This document shows positions 6,770-12,169 of a stretch of DNA of 12,169 nt, one piece after another. A model generated the notes under the pieces. It was not told the DNA's origin and searched no databases. It saw only the letters and a list, made by a program, of their open reading frames with translations. The stretch spans positions 1 through 12,169 of the forward strand of contig CABUJL010000052.1 in the NCBI GenBank assembly GCA_902491915.1, in the 5' to 3' direction. Position 1 is the first letter of the stretch. Each line of letters starts with the position of its first letter. This DNA comes from an uncultured Collinsella sp. (GTDB lineage: Bacteria; Actinomycetota; Coriobacteriia; Coriobacteriales; Coriobacteriaceae). The translations under genes and the position numbers were made by a program.

Positions 6770-6955
6770 AAGACCACTTCCTCCAAGAGAAAGACCTTAT
6801 TTCTCATGAACTAGTGTGCCCCGCGCCCATATGCGCGACGTACCGTCACGGTAAGGGCTCTGTTAGCTCAGGCGCATACATAGAACGGACGTCTTTACGT
6901 TGCCCTAAAGCTCGGTAAAGACACCCGTCCGCCAAATATCCGTGATGCAGAAAAA
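6770..6955. other. Intergenic region upstream of the small membrane protein gene
   Basis: 186 bases. Apart from the inverted repeat at 6886-6931 I see only a 13-bp palindrome, TACCGTCACGGTA (6841-6853), of a size expected by chance. No -35/-10 pair for the small gene was found. Confidence 0.4.
6886..6931 (-). terminator. Candidate terminator hairpin after the secreted coiled-coil protein gene
   Basis: GTCTTTAC (6891-6898) pairs with GTAAAGAC (6915-6922). CGGAC (6886-6890) pairs with GTCCG (6927-6931) across a four-base bulge, giving a 13-bp interrupted stem. It begins about 25 bases after the stop codon at 6956. Only TTCTAT follows on the minus strand, so termination would be modest. Confidence 0.45.
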
Positions 6956-7729
6956 TTACCAACCGGTGTAGTAGTCGGTGGTTCCGGCAGCGCAGCCGGA
7001 GTCATAGACCTTGCAATCACCCTTGGAGCCCGTAAAGGTCGAGCCCTGGGCCATATCGCCCGCGGCAACAACGTAATAGCCGTCGGAATCGCGCCAGAAG
7101 CCCTCAGAATCCTGAGTCCATTCGCCCGTGCGATAGTGATAAAGCACATTGCTGCTGTAATAGGTCTCGCGGCGCCCGTTGTAGTTATTGACACCCGCAG
7201 AGCGCGTCAGGCCCGATCCGTTCGCGTAGGACGCGGCAGACGCGTAAGACGGAGTGTAACCGGCGTTGTAGTACGAAGCCTGGGCGGCCTCGGCAGCCTC
7301 CGCCTCGGCGGCAGCCTCGAGCGCTTCGCGCTTGGCATCCTCAAGCGCAGCGCGCAGCTCATCGAGCTCGGTCGACTTGGCGTCGACCTCCCCCATCGTC
7401 AACAGGCTACCCGCACCGTCGATGCAACCCTGCAGCACAGCACGCTCGTCATCGGTAGCATAGTCGCCATACATATTCATAATGATCTGAGCGCGCATCT
7501 CAAGGGAATCGCGCTTGGCCTCCATCGAGGCGTTCCACTCCTGCATGGAACCATAACCATCGCCGCGATAGTCAACGGGCTGCACCAGCGTCGCCTCGGA
7601 CGGCGTAGGTCCAACCGTATCGGATAGTGTTGCCGCGTGGGCATCGGTTGCACCGGCGCCCGCCAAAAGTGCCACGGTCAGAGCGGCGGAAAGGGCGGCG
7701 GCTTTCGGTTTTCGTGAATCGATCCTCAT
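6956..7729 (-). CDS. Secreted protein with Ala/Glu-rich coiled coil and a small C-terminal Asp/Gly-rich domain
   Basis: 257 aa. I chose ATG 7729, with GGAGG eleven bases upstream, because it places a signal peptide at the N-terminus; the frame is open to 8035 but that extension lacks one and crosses the metY terminator. Residues 1-32 are a Sec signal (basic start, hydrophobic core, AHA cleavage motif). Residues about 60-110 are helical, and 112-150 are strongly coiled-coil or helix-forming (Ala, Glu, Asp, Lys). Residues 150-195 are Tyr/Ser/Asn-rich and look disordered. The end has WTQDSEGFWRDSDGYYVV and then VYDSGCAAGTTDYYTGW, reminiscent of the D-x-G...G-x-x-D-x-Y end of 3D-type double-psi beta-barrel domains in cell-wall enzymes. 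Cys239 and Cys246 could form a disulfide. A cell-envelope role is likely; enzymatic activity is unproven. Confidence 0.8.
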   Translation of the reverse strand: MRIDSRKPKAAALSAALTVALLAGAGATDAHAATLSDTVGPTPSEATLVQPVDYRGDGYGSMQEWNASMEAKRDSLEMRAQIIMNMYGDYATDDERAVLQGCIDGAGSLLTMGEVDAKSTELDELRAALEDAKREALEAAAEAEAAEAAQASYYNAGYTPSYASAASYANGSGLTRSAGVNNYNGRRETYYSSNVLYHYRTGEWTQDSEGFWRDSDGYYVVAAGDMAQGSTFTGSKGDCKVYDSGCAAGTTDYYTGW

Positions 7730-8041
7730 GTAGCTAGAAACCTCCGTAGTGCGTTTTTGCTGCGTTTGAGCTGCGTGTGATTCGATCGCGCTGCATAGTA
7801 CCCCGAGCAAATCGCGACCTGCGGTTTTACTCAAAAGGCGCACGTCAATTGCGTAAAACTCACATCCTCTTAACAGGAGTTTTCCACATCTCGATTGCAT
7901 AAAGCATGCCAAAAACCCTGTTTTTGCACCCCCTCTATGCAAAAAAGGCGCCTGTGCAACCATTGTTCGCACAGGCGCCTTGAGCAGGCATTTTATGCAG
8001 TTATACCTATCGAGTCGCAAGGGGTCCTTGCACAAGTCGCC
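7730..8041. other. Intergenic region between metY and the secreted-protein gene
   Basis: 312 bases without a supported gene. It holds the metY terminator (7941-7981), a 7-bp inverted repeat CAAAAAC-CCT-GTTTTTG (7910-7926), a spaced GTTTTAC/GTAAAAC pair (7824-7830 and 7853-7859), and a possible minus-strand -10 TACTAT (7795-7800) for the secreted-protein gene. That -10 lacks a clear -35. Confidence 0.5.
7941..7981 (-). terminator. Strong intrinsic terminator of metY
   Basis: Perfect 13-bp stem (7945-7957 with 7969-7981) around an 11-base loop, followed by TTTTTT on the minus strand. It lies about 60 bases after the metY stop codon. Confidence 0.92.
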
Positions 8042-9352
8042 TTACTCGTCCAGCGCGGCGAAGGCCTGCTTCAGATCCCAAATGATATCCTCGGCGTTCT
8101 CGGTACCGATGGAAAGACGGATCGTGGAGGGCGTGATGTTCTGCTCGGCGAGCTCCTCGGCAGAGAGCTGGGAGTGCGTAGTGGTAGCCGGGTGCACGAC
8201 GAGCGACTTGACGTCGGCCACGTTGGCGAGCAGCGAGAACACCTGCAGATGGTCGATGAACTTCCAAGCTGCCTCCTGGCCACCCTTAATCTCAAAGGTA
8301 AAGATCGAGGCACCGCCGTTGGGGAAGTACTTCTGATAGAGTTCGTGATCGGGGTGCTCAGACAGGCTCGGGTGGTTCACCTTGGCGACATGGCTATCAC
8401 CAGCCAGGAACTCAACGACCTTCTTGGTGTTCTCGACATGACGGTCAACGCGCAGCGACAGAGTCTCGGTGCCCTGGAGCAGGATCCAAGCGTTGAACGG
8501 GCTGATGCAGGCGCCCTCGTCACGCAGCAGGATGGCGCGGACATAGGTTGCGAAGGCGGCGGGACCGGCAGCCTCGGCAAACGAGACGCCATGGTAGGAG
8601 GGGTTGGGCTCGGCGATCTGCTCATACTTGCCGCTCGCCTTCCAATCGAAGTTACCGCCGTCGACGATCACACCGCCCAGCGAGGTGCCGTGGCCGCCGA
8701 TGAACTTGGTTGCGGAGTGGACGACGATGTTGGCACCATGCTCCAGCGGACGGAACAGATACGGGGTACCGAAGGTGTTGTCGACGACAACCGGTAAACC
8801 GTGCTTCTTGGCGATCTCGGAGATGGCGTCGATATTGGGGATGTCAGAATTGGGGTTGCCGAGCGTCTCGAGGTAGATGACCGTGGTGTTGTCCTTGATG
8901 GCGCCCTCGACCTCGTCCAGGTTGTGGGCATCGACGAAGGTGGTCTCGACGCCAAACTGGGAGAGCGTATGCTCCAGCAGGTTGTAGGAGCCACCGTAGA
9001 TGGTCTTCTGAGCCACCACGTGGTCACCGGCCTGGGCAAGAGCCTGCAGGGTATAGGTGATGGCAGCAGCACCGGAGGCGACGGCAAGACCTGCCACACC
9101 ACCCTCGAGTGCGGCGATACGGTCCTCGAAGACGCCCTGGGTGGAGTTGGTCAGACGGCCGTAGATGTTACCGGCGTCGGCAAGACCAAAGCGATCGGCG
9201 GCGTGCTGGGAGTTGCGGAACACATAGCTCGTGGTCTGGTAGATAGGCACGGCGCGGGAGTCGGATGCGGGATCGGCGCTCTCCTGGCCAACGTGAAGCT
9301 GCAGGGTATCGAAACCAAAGGTGTGCTCGGGGTTGTTGATGAACTGGCTCAT
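8042..9352 (-). CDS. metY: O-acetylhomoserine aminocarboxypropyltransferase / O-acetylhomoserine sulfhydrylase
   Basis: 436 aa, the length expected for MetY and longer than MetB/MetC-type enzymes (about 380-400). ATG 9352 has AAGGAG six bases upstream. The PLP enzyme joins sulfide to O-acetylhomoserine to make homocysteine and acetate, the direct sulfhydrylation route to methionine; many homologues also accept O-acetylserine. Visible features of the Cys/Met metabolism PLP family are YGRLTNST (64-71), ASGAAAITYTL (92-102), VIYLETLGNPNSD (158-170), VVDNTFGTP (189-197) and HSATKFIGGHG (212-222) with the PLP lysine Lys216. It is monocistronic, with its own promoter, a roughly 180-base leader containing a small upstream ORF, and a strong terminator. 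A LysR-type regulator gene is divergent. Confidence 0.95.
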   Translation of the reverse strand: MSQFINNPEHTFGFDTLQLHVGQESADPASDSRAVPIYQTTSYVFRNSQHAADRFGLADAGNIYGRLTNSTQGVFEDRIAALEGGVAGLAVASGAAAITYTLQALAQAGDHVVAQKTIYGGSYNLLEHTLSQFGVETTFVDAHNLDEVEGAIKDNTTVIYLETLGNPNSDIPNIDAISEIAKKHGLPVVVDNTFGTPYLFRPLEHGANIVVHSATKFIGGHGTSLGGVIVDGGNFDWKASGKYEQIAEPNPSYHGVSFAEAAGPAAFATYVRAILLRDEGACISPFNAWILLQGTETLSLRVDRHVENTKKVVEFLAGDSHVAKVNHPSLSEHPDHELYQKYFPNGGASIFTFEIKGGQEAAWKFIDHLQVFSLLANVADVKSLVVHPATTTHSQLSAEELAEQNITPSTIRLSIGTENAEDIIWDLKQAFAALDE

Positions 9353-9407
9353 GATGATCTCCTTGATCGAACAAAAGTTAATTAATTAGAGAGAAGTAAG
9401 TCGCTGT

Positions 9408-9480
9408 CTCCTGATCACGCCGACGGGCGCAAACAGGAGCCCGGCATTCGTCTTGGTAAGCAATTCATATGCGGGCCTCC
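9408..9480 (-). promoter_or_regulatory. Candidate attenuator: two mutually exclusive RNA folds in the metY leader
   Basis: Fold A on the minus-strand RNA pairs CTCCTG (9434-9439) with CAGGAG (9408-9413), and inside it GCGCC (9426-9430) with GGCGT (9417-9421), a near-continuous stem with a four-base loop. Fold B pairs the upstream-ORF ribosome-binding site and start region (9469-9480) with 9436-9447 at 10 of 12 positions. Both need 9436-9439, so they exclude each other. No T-run follows fold A, so control would be translational or indirect rather than classical intrinsic termination. Confidence 0.5.
9415..9468 (-). CDS. Putative 17-aa leader peptide of metY containing two cysteines
   Basis: ATG at 9468, TGA at 9415-9417, encoding MNCLPRRMPGSCLRPSA. 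AGGAGG (9476-9481) stands seven bases before the ATG, a perfect Shine-Dalgarno and stronger than the one of metY itself. It lies entirely in the metY 5' leader, downstream of the predicted promoter, and ends 62 bases before the metY start codon. Cys codons are at positions 3 and 12; the second lies just inside the upstream arm region of a hairpin that also contains the stop codon. Cysteine-containing upstream ORFs that sense cysteine charging are known before sulfur genes in other actinobacteria (Mycobacterium). By analogy this may be a cysteine-responsive leader. Its existence as a translatable ORF is seen; its function is inferred. Confidence 0.6.
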   Translation of the reverse strand: MNCLPRRMPGSCLRPSA

Positions 9481-9536
9481 TTTCGCATCCCGGTTCCGTG
9501 GTCGGTTTAATTACCTACCGCCTTTGTGTGTTTTGA

Positions 9537-9565
9537 ATAGTACGAGCATTGTTTCCCTCGGTCAA
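9537..9565 (-). promoter_or_regulatory. Predicted metY promoter
   Basis: TTGACC (-35, 9560-9565, five of six consensus bases) and TACTAT (-10, 9537-9542) are separated by exactly 17 bases on the minus strand. Transcription would start near 9530, giving a leader of about 178 bases. Confidence 0.7.
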
Positions 9566-9585
9566 TCACTTAAAAGCGCTAACCT

Positions 9586-9606
9586 GTTATCGGTTTTATA
9601 GATAAC
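9586..9606. promoter_or_regulatory. Candidate LysR-type operator (ATC-N9-GAT dyad)
   Basis: GTTATC (9586-9591) and GATAAC (9601-9606) are a perfect 6-bp dyad with a nine-base AT-rich spacer, an ATC-N9-GAT / T-N11-A site typical of LysR-family regulators. Its centre (about 9596) is near -66 relative to the predicted metY start, the usual activation position, and about 30 bases before the lysR start codon, the usual place for autoregulation. Confidence 0.65.
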
Positions 9607-9625
9607 GCTCGAAAGGACGGCGCCG

Positions 9626-10528
9626 ATGACCCTCCAGCAGCTTCGTTTCCTGATCGCCGTAGCAGAGTCCGGCTCAATCAATGCCGCAGCCCAGCGCCTC
9701 TATACCGCTCAGTCCAACATCTCAAACGCCGTCAAAAGCCTGGAACAGGAGCTCCACCTGGAGATCTTTACGCGCTCCAGCCGCGGCGTCACGCTCACCA
9801 ACGACGGCACCGAGCTTTTGGGCTATGCGCGCCAGGTCGTAGAGCAGGCCGACATGCTCGAGGCGCGCTACGAGGACGGCGGCACTCCGCAAGCCCGCCT
9901 CGCCATCTCCGCCCAGCACTACGCCTTTTCGGTCGAGGCCTTTGTCAACGTGGTCGAGCGCTGCCGCGACAGCAAGTTCGAGTTCATCATGCGCGAGACC
10001 ACCACATCGCAGATCATCGATGACGTCCGCGCGTTTCGCAGCGACATCGGCATCCTCTATCTGGACGACTTTAACGTCCGCGTTCTGCAGAAGGCTTTTG
10101 CCGATGCGCGCGCGAGCTTCCATCCCCTATTCGACGCGACGGTCCACGTCTTCGTTAGCGAGCGCCACCCGCTTGCCCGCCGCCCGCAGCTGTCCCTTGC
10201 CGACCTCACACCATATACGCGCTACAGCTTTGAGCAAGGCACCTCGAACTCCTTCTATTACGCCGAGGAACCTTTTAGCTATATCCCTTGCGACCGCAAC
10301 ATACGAATCTCGGACCGCGGAACACTTACCAACTTACTTATCACGTCGAACGGCTATACCCTATCGACCGGTGTCCTCTCCAATGAAATGCAATGGGGTA
10401 TGGCATCGATCCCGTTAGCAGACGCCCCAACGATGCACGTAGGCTATATCATGCACGACGAGCGCAAGCCCTTTCCCCTCTTGCAGCAATACCTCGACGA
10501 GCTCAACCGCATCATCCATGCCAACTAA
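9626..10528 (+). CDS. LysR-family transcriptional regulator, divergent from metY
   Basis: 300 aa, typical family length. ATG 9626 is preceded by AAAGGA eight bases upstream. Residues 1-60 are the winged helix-turn-helix: MTLQQLRFLIAVAESGSI, then AAAQRLYTAQSNISNAVKSLE as the recognition region, then LHLEIFTRSSRGVTLTNDG as the wing. A linker helix (60-85) leads to a periplasmic-binding-like effector domain (about 91-297) with ERHPLARRPQLSLADL in the usual hinge region. The shared 273-base gap with metY and the dyad positioned for metY activation suggest it controls metY in response to a sulfur metabolite such as O-acetylserine or O-acetylhomoserine. The effector cannot be read from the sequence. 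Confidence 0.93.
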   Translation: MTLQQLRFLIAVAESGSINAAAQRLYTAQSNISNAVKSLEQELHLEIFTRSSRGVTLTNDGTELLGYARQVVEQADMLEARYEDGGTPQARLAISAQHYAFSVEAFVNVVERCRDSKFEFIMRETTTSQIIDDVRAFRSDIGILYLDDFNVRVLQKAFADARASFHPLFDATVHVFVSERHPLARRPQLSLADLTPYTRYSFEQGTSNSFYYAEEPFSYIPCDRNIRISDRGTLTNLLITSNGYTLSTGVLSNEMQWGMASIPLADAPTMHVGYIMHDERKPFPLLQQYLDELNRIIHAN

Positions 10529-10583
10529 CTGTCGGAAGACGGGGTAGAAATCGTAGATTGCTAGCCCCCGGCGGGCATGGCGC

Positions 10584-10589
10584 TACAAT
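10584..10589 (+). promoter_or_regulatory. Possible -10 box of rnhA
   Basis: TACAAT (five of six consensus bases) 38 bases before the rnhA start codon, in the 99-base gap after lysR. No clear -35 at 17 bases. A related TACACT (11148-11153) occurs before the next gene. Confidence 0.35.
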
Positions 10590-10627
10590 GGTCACTCACA
10601 CGAAACGTACCCAACGAAAGGAACCAT

Positions 10628-11113
10628 GTGAAGGTCATCATCTATACCGACGGCTCGGCCCGATCAAATCCGGGACGCGGCGGCTACGGCGCCGTACTCA
10701 AATACACCAACCCCGCCGGCAAGACCTTCACCTCCGAGCTTTCACGCGGCTACGCCAAGACCACCAACAACCGCATGGAACTCATGGCGGTCATCGTGGC
10801 GCTCGAGGCGCTCAACCGCCCCTGCGAGGTCGAGGTCCATTCCGATTCGCAGTACGTCGTCAACGCCTTTAACAAGCACTGGATCGACGGCTGGAAAAAG
10901 CGCGGATGGAAAACCGCCAACAAGCAGCCCGTCAAGAACCGCGACCTGTGGGAGCGCCTACTCACCGTCAAAAGCAAGCACAAGGTTGAGTTCATCTGGG
11001 TTAAGGGTCACGCCGGTCACGAGCTCAACGAGCGCTGCGATGAACTCGCCACCACGGCGGCCGACGGCAGTAACCTCGATATCGACACCGGCTTTAACGA
11101 GAGCGACCTGTAA
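10628..11113 (+). CDS. rnhA: Ribonuclease HI
   Basis: 161 aa, within the family range of 145-165. The GTG at 10628 is chosen because AAAGGA lies six bases before it and the protein then begins directly with the first beta strand (VKVIIYTDGS). The upstream ATG at 10577 would add 17 unrelated residues across the probable -10 box. The enzyme cuts RNA in RNA-DNA hybrids, removing R-loops and primers. The metal-binding acidic residues are present: Asp8 (YTDGS), Glu51 (NNRMEL), Asp73 (HSDSQ) and Asp138 (RCDELA), together with the catalytic His128 (WVKGHAGH). The basic handle region KHWIDGWKKRGWKTANKQPVKN is typical of bacterial RNase HI. A 20-residue acidic tail follows the core. Confidence 0.95.
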   Translation: MKVIIYTDGSARSNPGRGGYGAVLKYTNPAGKTFTSELSRGYAKTTNNRMELMAVIVALEALNRPCEVEVHSDSQYVVNAFNKHWIDGWKKRGWKTANKQPVKNRDLWERLLTVKSKHKVEFIWVKGHAGHELNERCDELATTAADGSNLDIDTGFNESDL

Positions 11114-11186
11114 TAGCGTTTTCGCGCAGCTTTATATCCCCACGCGCTACACTCATCCTGTAAACCGAACGGCACGAGGGGGATAC

Positions 11187-12169
11187 ATGCTGCGTATCGC
11201 AACCATCGGCACATCCATGATCACCGACGACTTTATCCAGGTCGTCAATGCCAACGACCAGGCCGTATTCGTAGGCACGCTCTCGCGCAATGCCGAGCAC
11301 GGCGCCGCCTTTACTGCCGAGCACGGCGGCGAACGCAACTTCACCGCACTCGACGAGCTCGCGTCCGCCAACGACGTCGATGCCGTCTACATCGGCAGTC
11401 CCAATGCACTCCATCACGAACAGGCGCTCGCCTGCATCGCCGGTGGCAAGCACGTCATCGTCGAGAAACCCTTCTGCGCCACCGAAGCGCAAGCGCTGGA
11501 AGTCTTCCGCGCTGCCGAGGCAGCAGGTGTCGTGGCCCTCGAGGCCATGCGTCCCCTCCACGATCCCGCCTTCCACGCCATCGAGGACGCCCTGGGCGAG
11601 ATCGCCCCCATCCGCCGCGCCTCATTGCGCTTTGGCAAGTATTCCTCGCGCTACAACGAGATTCTCGCGGGACGCGCCACCAATATCTTCGACTGCAATA
11701 TGGCATCGGGTTCCCTCATGGACATTGGCGTCTACGCCGTCGAGCCCATGGTCGAGATTTTCGGCATGCCTTCCGGCCTTACGAGCATGACTACTCTGCT
11801 CGACCCCACCACGCGACAGCTCACGCACGGCCCCATCGACGGCTGCGGTTCCATCCTCGCCAGCTATGGCGAAGGCCGCATCTCCGTCGAGCTCGCGCAC
11901 TCCAAAATTACGAATGACCTGCTGCCCTCGCAGATCGAAGGCGAGCGTGGCACTATCCAGATCGACCATCTGTCCACGCCCCGCAACGTCCGCATCGACT
12001 ATCGCGGCGACGTCGTACGCGGCTCGGCGACCGAGGCACCGCGCGAACAGGGCGACAACGGCCGCGTGCTCGACCTACCCAAATCGAGCAACACTATGGA
12101 ATACGAACTCACAGACTTTATCACCGCCATCGGCGGCATCGATAACGTTAAGGAAGAGATTTGGGAGAC
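11187..12169 (+). CDS. Gfo/Idh/MocA family oxidoreductase, 3' end outside the window
   Basis: 327 codons are visible and the frame is open to the right edge; only the last few residues should be missing. ATG 11187 has GAGGGGG four bases upstream. Residues 3-16 (RIATIGTSMITDDF) are the dinucleotide-binding start, with GTSxIT in place of the usual GxGxxG. DVDAVYIGSPNALHHEQAL (about 62-80) and VEKPF (92-96, Lys94) are family hallmarks, followed by EAMRPLHDPAF and SGSLMDIGVYAVEPM in the substrate domain. It belongs to the same superfamily as 2757-3776, but its N-terminal motif is clearly different, so the two are not recent duplicates. Substrate unknown, probably a sugar or polyol. It follows rnhA by 73 bases; co-transcription is possible. 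Confidence 0.92.
   Translation, partial: MLRIATIGTSMITDDFIQVVNANDQAVFVGTLSRNAEHGAAFTAEHGGERNFTALDELASANDVDAVYIGSPNALHHEQALACIAGGKHVIVEKPFCATEAQALEVFRAAEAAGVVALEAMRPLHDPAFHAIEDALGEIAPIRRASLRFGKYSSRYNEILAGRATNIFDCNMASGSLMDIGVYAVEPMVEIFGMPSGLTSMTTLLDPTTRQLTHGPIDGCGSILASYGEGRISVELAHSKITNDLLPSQIEGERGTIQIDHLSTPRNVRIDYRGDVVRGSATEAPREQGDNGRVLDLPKSSNTMEYELTDFITAIGGIDNVKEEIWE

Noticed and set aside
6841..6853. TACCGTCACGGTA palindrome as an operator
   Set aside because: Six-base arms around one base are expected a few times by chance in 12 kb, and no regulator or promoter is tied to it.
6853..6900. TGTTAGCTCAGGCG, resembling a tRNA D-arm
   Set aside because: There is no matching anticodon arm, no TTCGA T-loop and no closing acceptor stem downstream.
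7824..7859. GTTTTAC / GTAAAAC inverted pair upstream of the secreted-protein gene
   Set aside because: Only 7 bp with a 22-base spacer and no extension on either side; too weak to call an operator.
7895..8797. 300-codon plus-strand ORF antisense to metY
   Set aside because: It starts inside the metY terminator region and reads as low-complexity reverse sequence of a well-supported gene.
9428..9437. GCGCAAACAG in the metY leader, identical to a segment of repeat copy 1
   Set aside because: Ten bases only, without the palindromic arms or flanks of the repeat; most likely chance.
2757..12169. The two Gfo/Idh/MocA genes as a recent duplication
   Set aside because: They share only superfamily motifs; their nucleotide-binding starts and substrate domains differ widely.
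1..12169. CRISPR arrays, insertion sequences, phage or toxin-antitoxin genes
   Set aside because: I found no regularly spaced repeats, transposase or integrase motifs, or paired small toxin/antitoxin ORFs.

Overview
The window is a moderately high-GC chromosomal segment with short intergenic gaps, mixed ATG, GTG and TTG starts, purine-rich Shine-Dalgarno sequences and TAnnnT-type -10 boxes. This fits an actinobacterium. Gene style (Ser-rich polar amino-acid-binding lipoprotein, iron-sulfur aldo/keto reductase, secreted protein ending in a VYDSGCAAGTTDYYTGW tail) makes a gut Coriobacteriia member such as Collinsella my best guess. This is inference from recall, not a search result.

Layout. 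Positions 1-1661 (minus) hold an amino-acid ABC uptake locus: a promoter, a binding lipoprotein, a hairpin, and the start of an exported or membrane protein cut by the window edge. Positions 1723-5058 (minus) hold three co-directional genes: an iron-sulfur aldo/keto reductase, a Gfo/Idh/MocA oxidoreductase and endonuclease IV. Each of the two gaps between them carries one copy of an 81-bp palindromic repeat. The copies align without gaps, and their stems differ by compensating changes. Positions 5221-6453 (plus) hold a 64-codon gene resembling the C-terminal end of cyclase-family hydrolases, a terminator, and a ketopantoate reductase (panE-like). Positions 6563-7729 (minus) hold a two-helix small membrane protein and a secreted coiled-coil protein. 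Positions 8042-9352 (minus) hold metY (O-acetylhomoserine sulfhydrylase). Its long leader encodes a 17-codon, two-cysteine upstream ORF with a perfect AGGAGG, inside sequence that can fold two mutually exclusive ways. Divergent from metY is a LysR-type regulator (9626-10528), with an ATC-N9-GAT dyad centred near -66 of the predicted metY start. RNase HI and a second Gfo/Idh/MocA oxidoreductase (partial) close the window on the plus strand.

Most genes are housekeeping or metabolic. The two observations that standard gene annotation would miss are the compensated palindromic repeat family and the metY control region (LysR dyad, promoter, cysteine-containing leader peptide, alternative RNA folds), which together suggest two-level control of sulfur assimilation.
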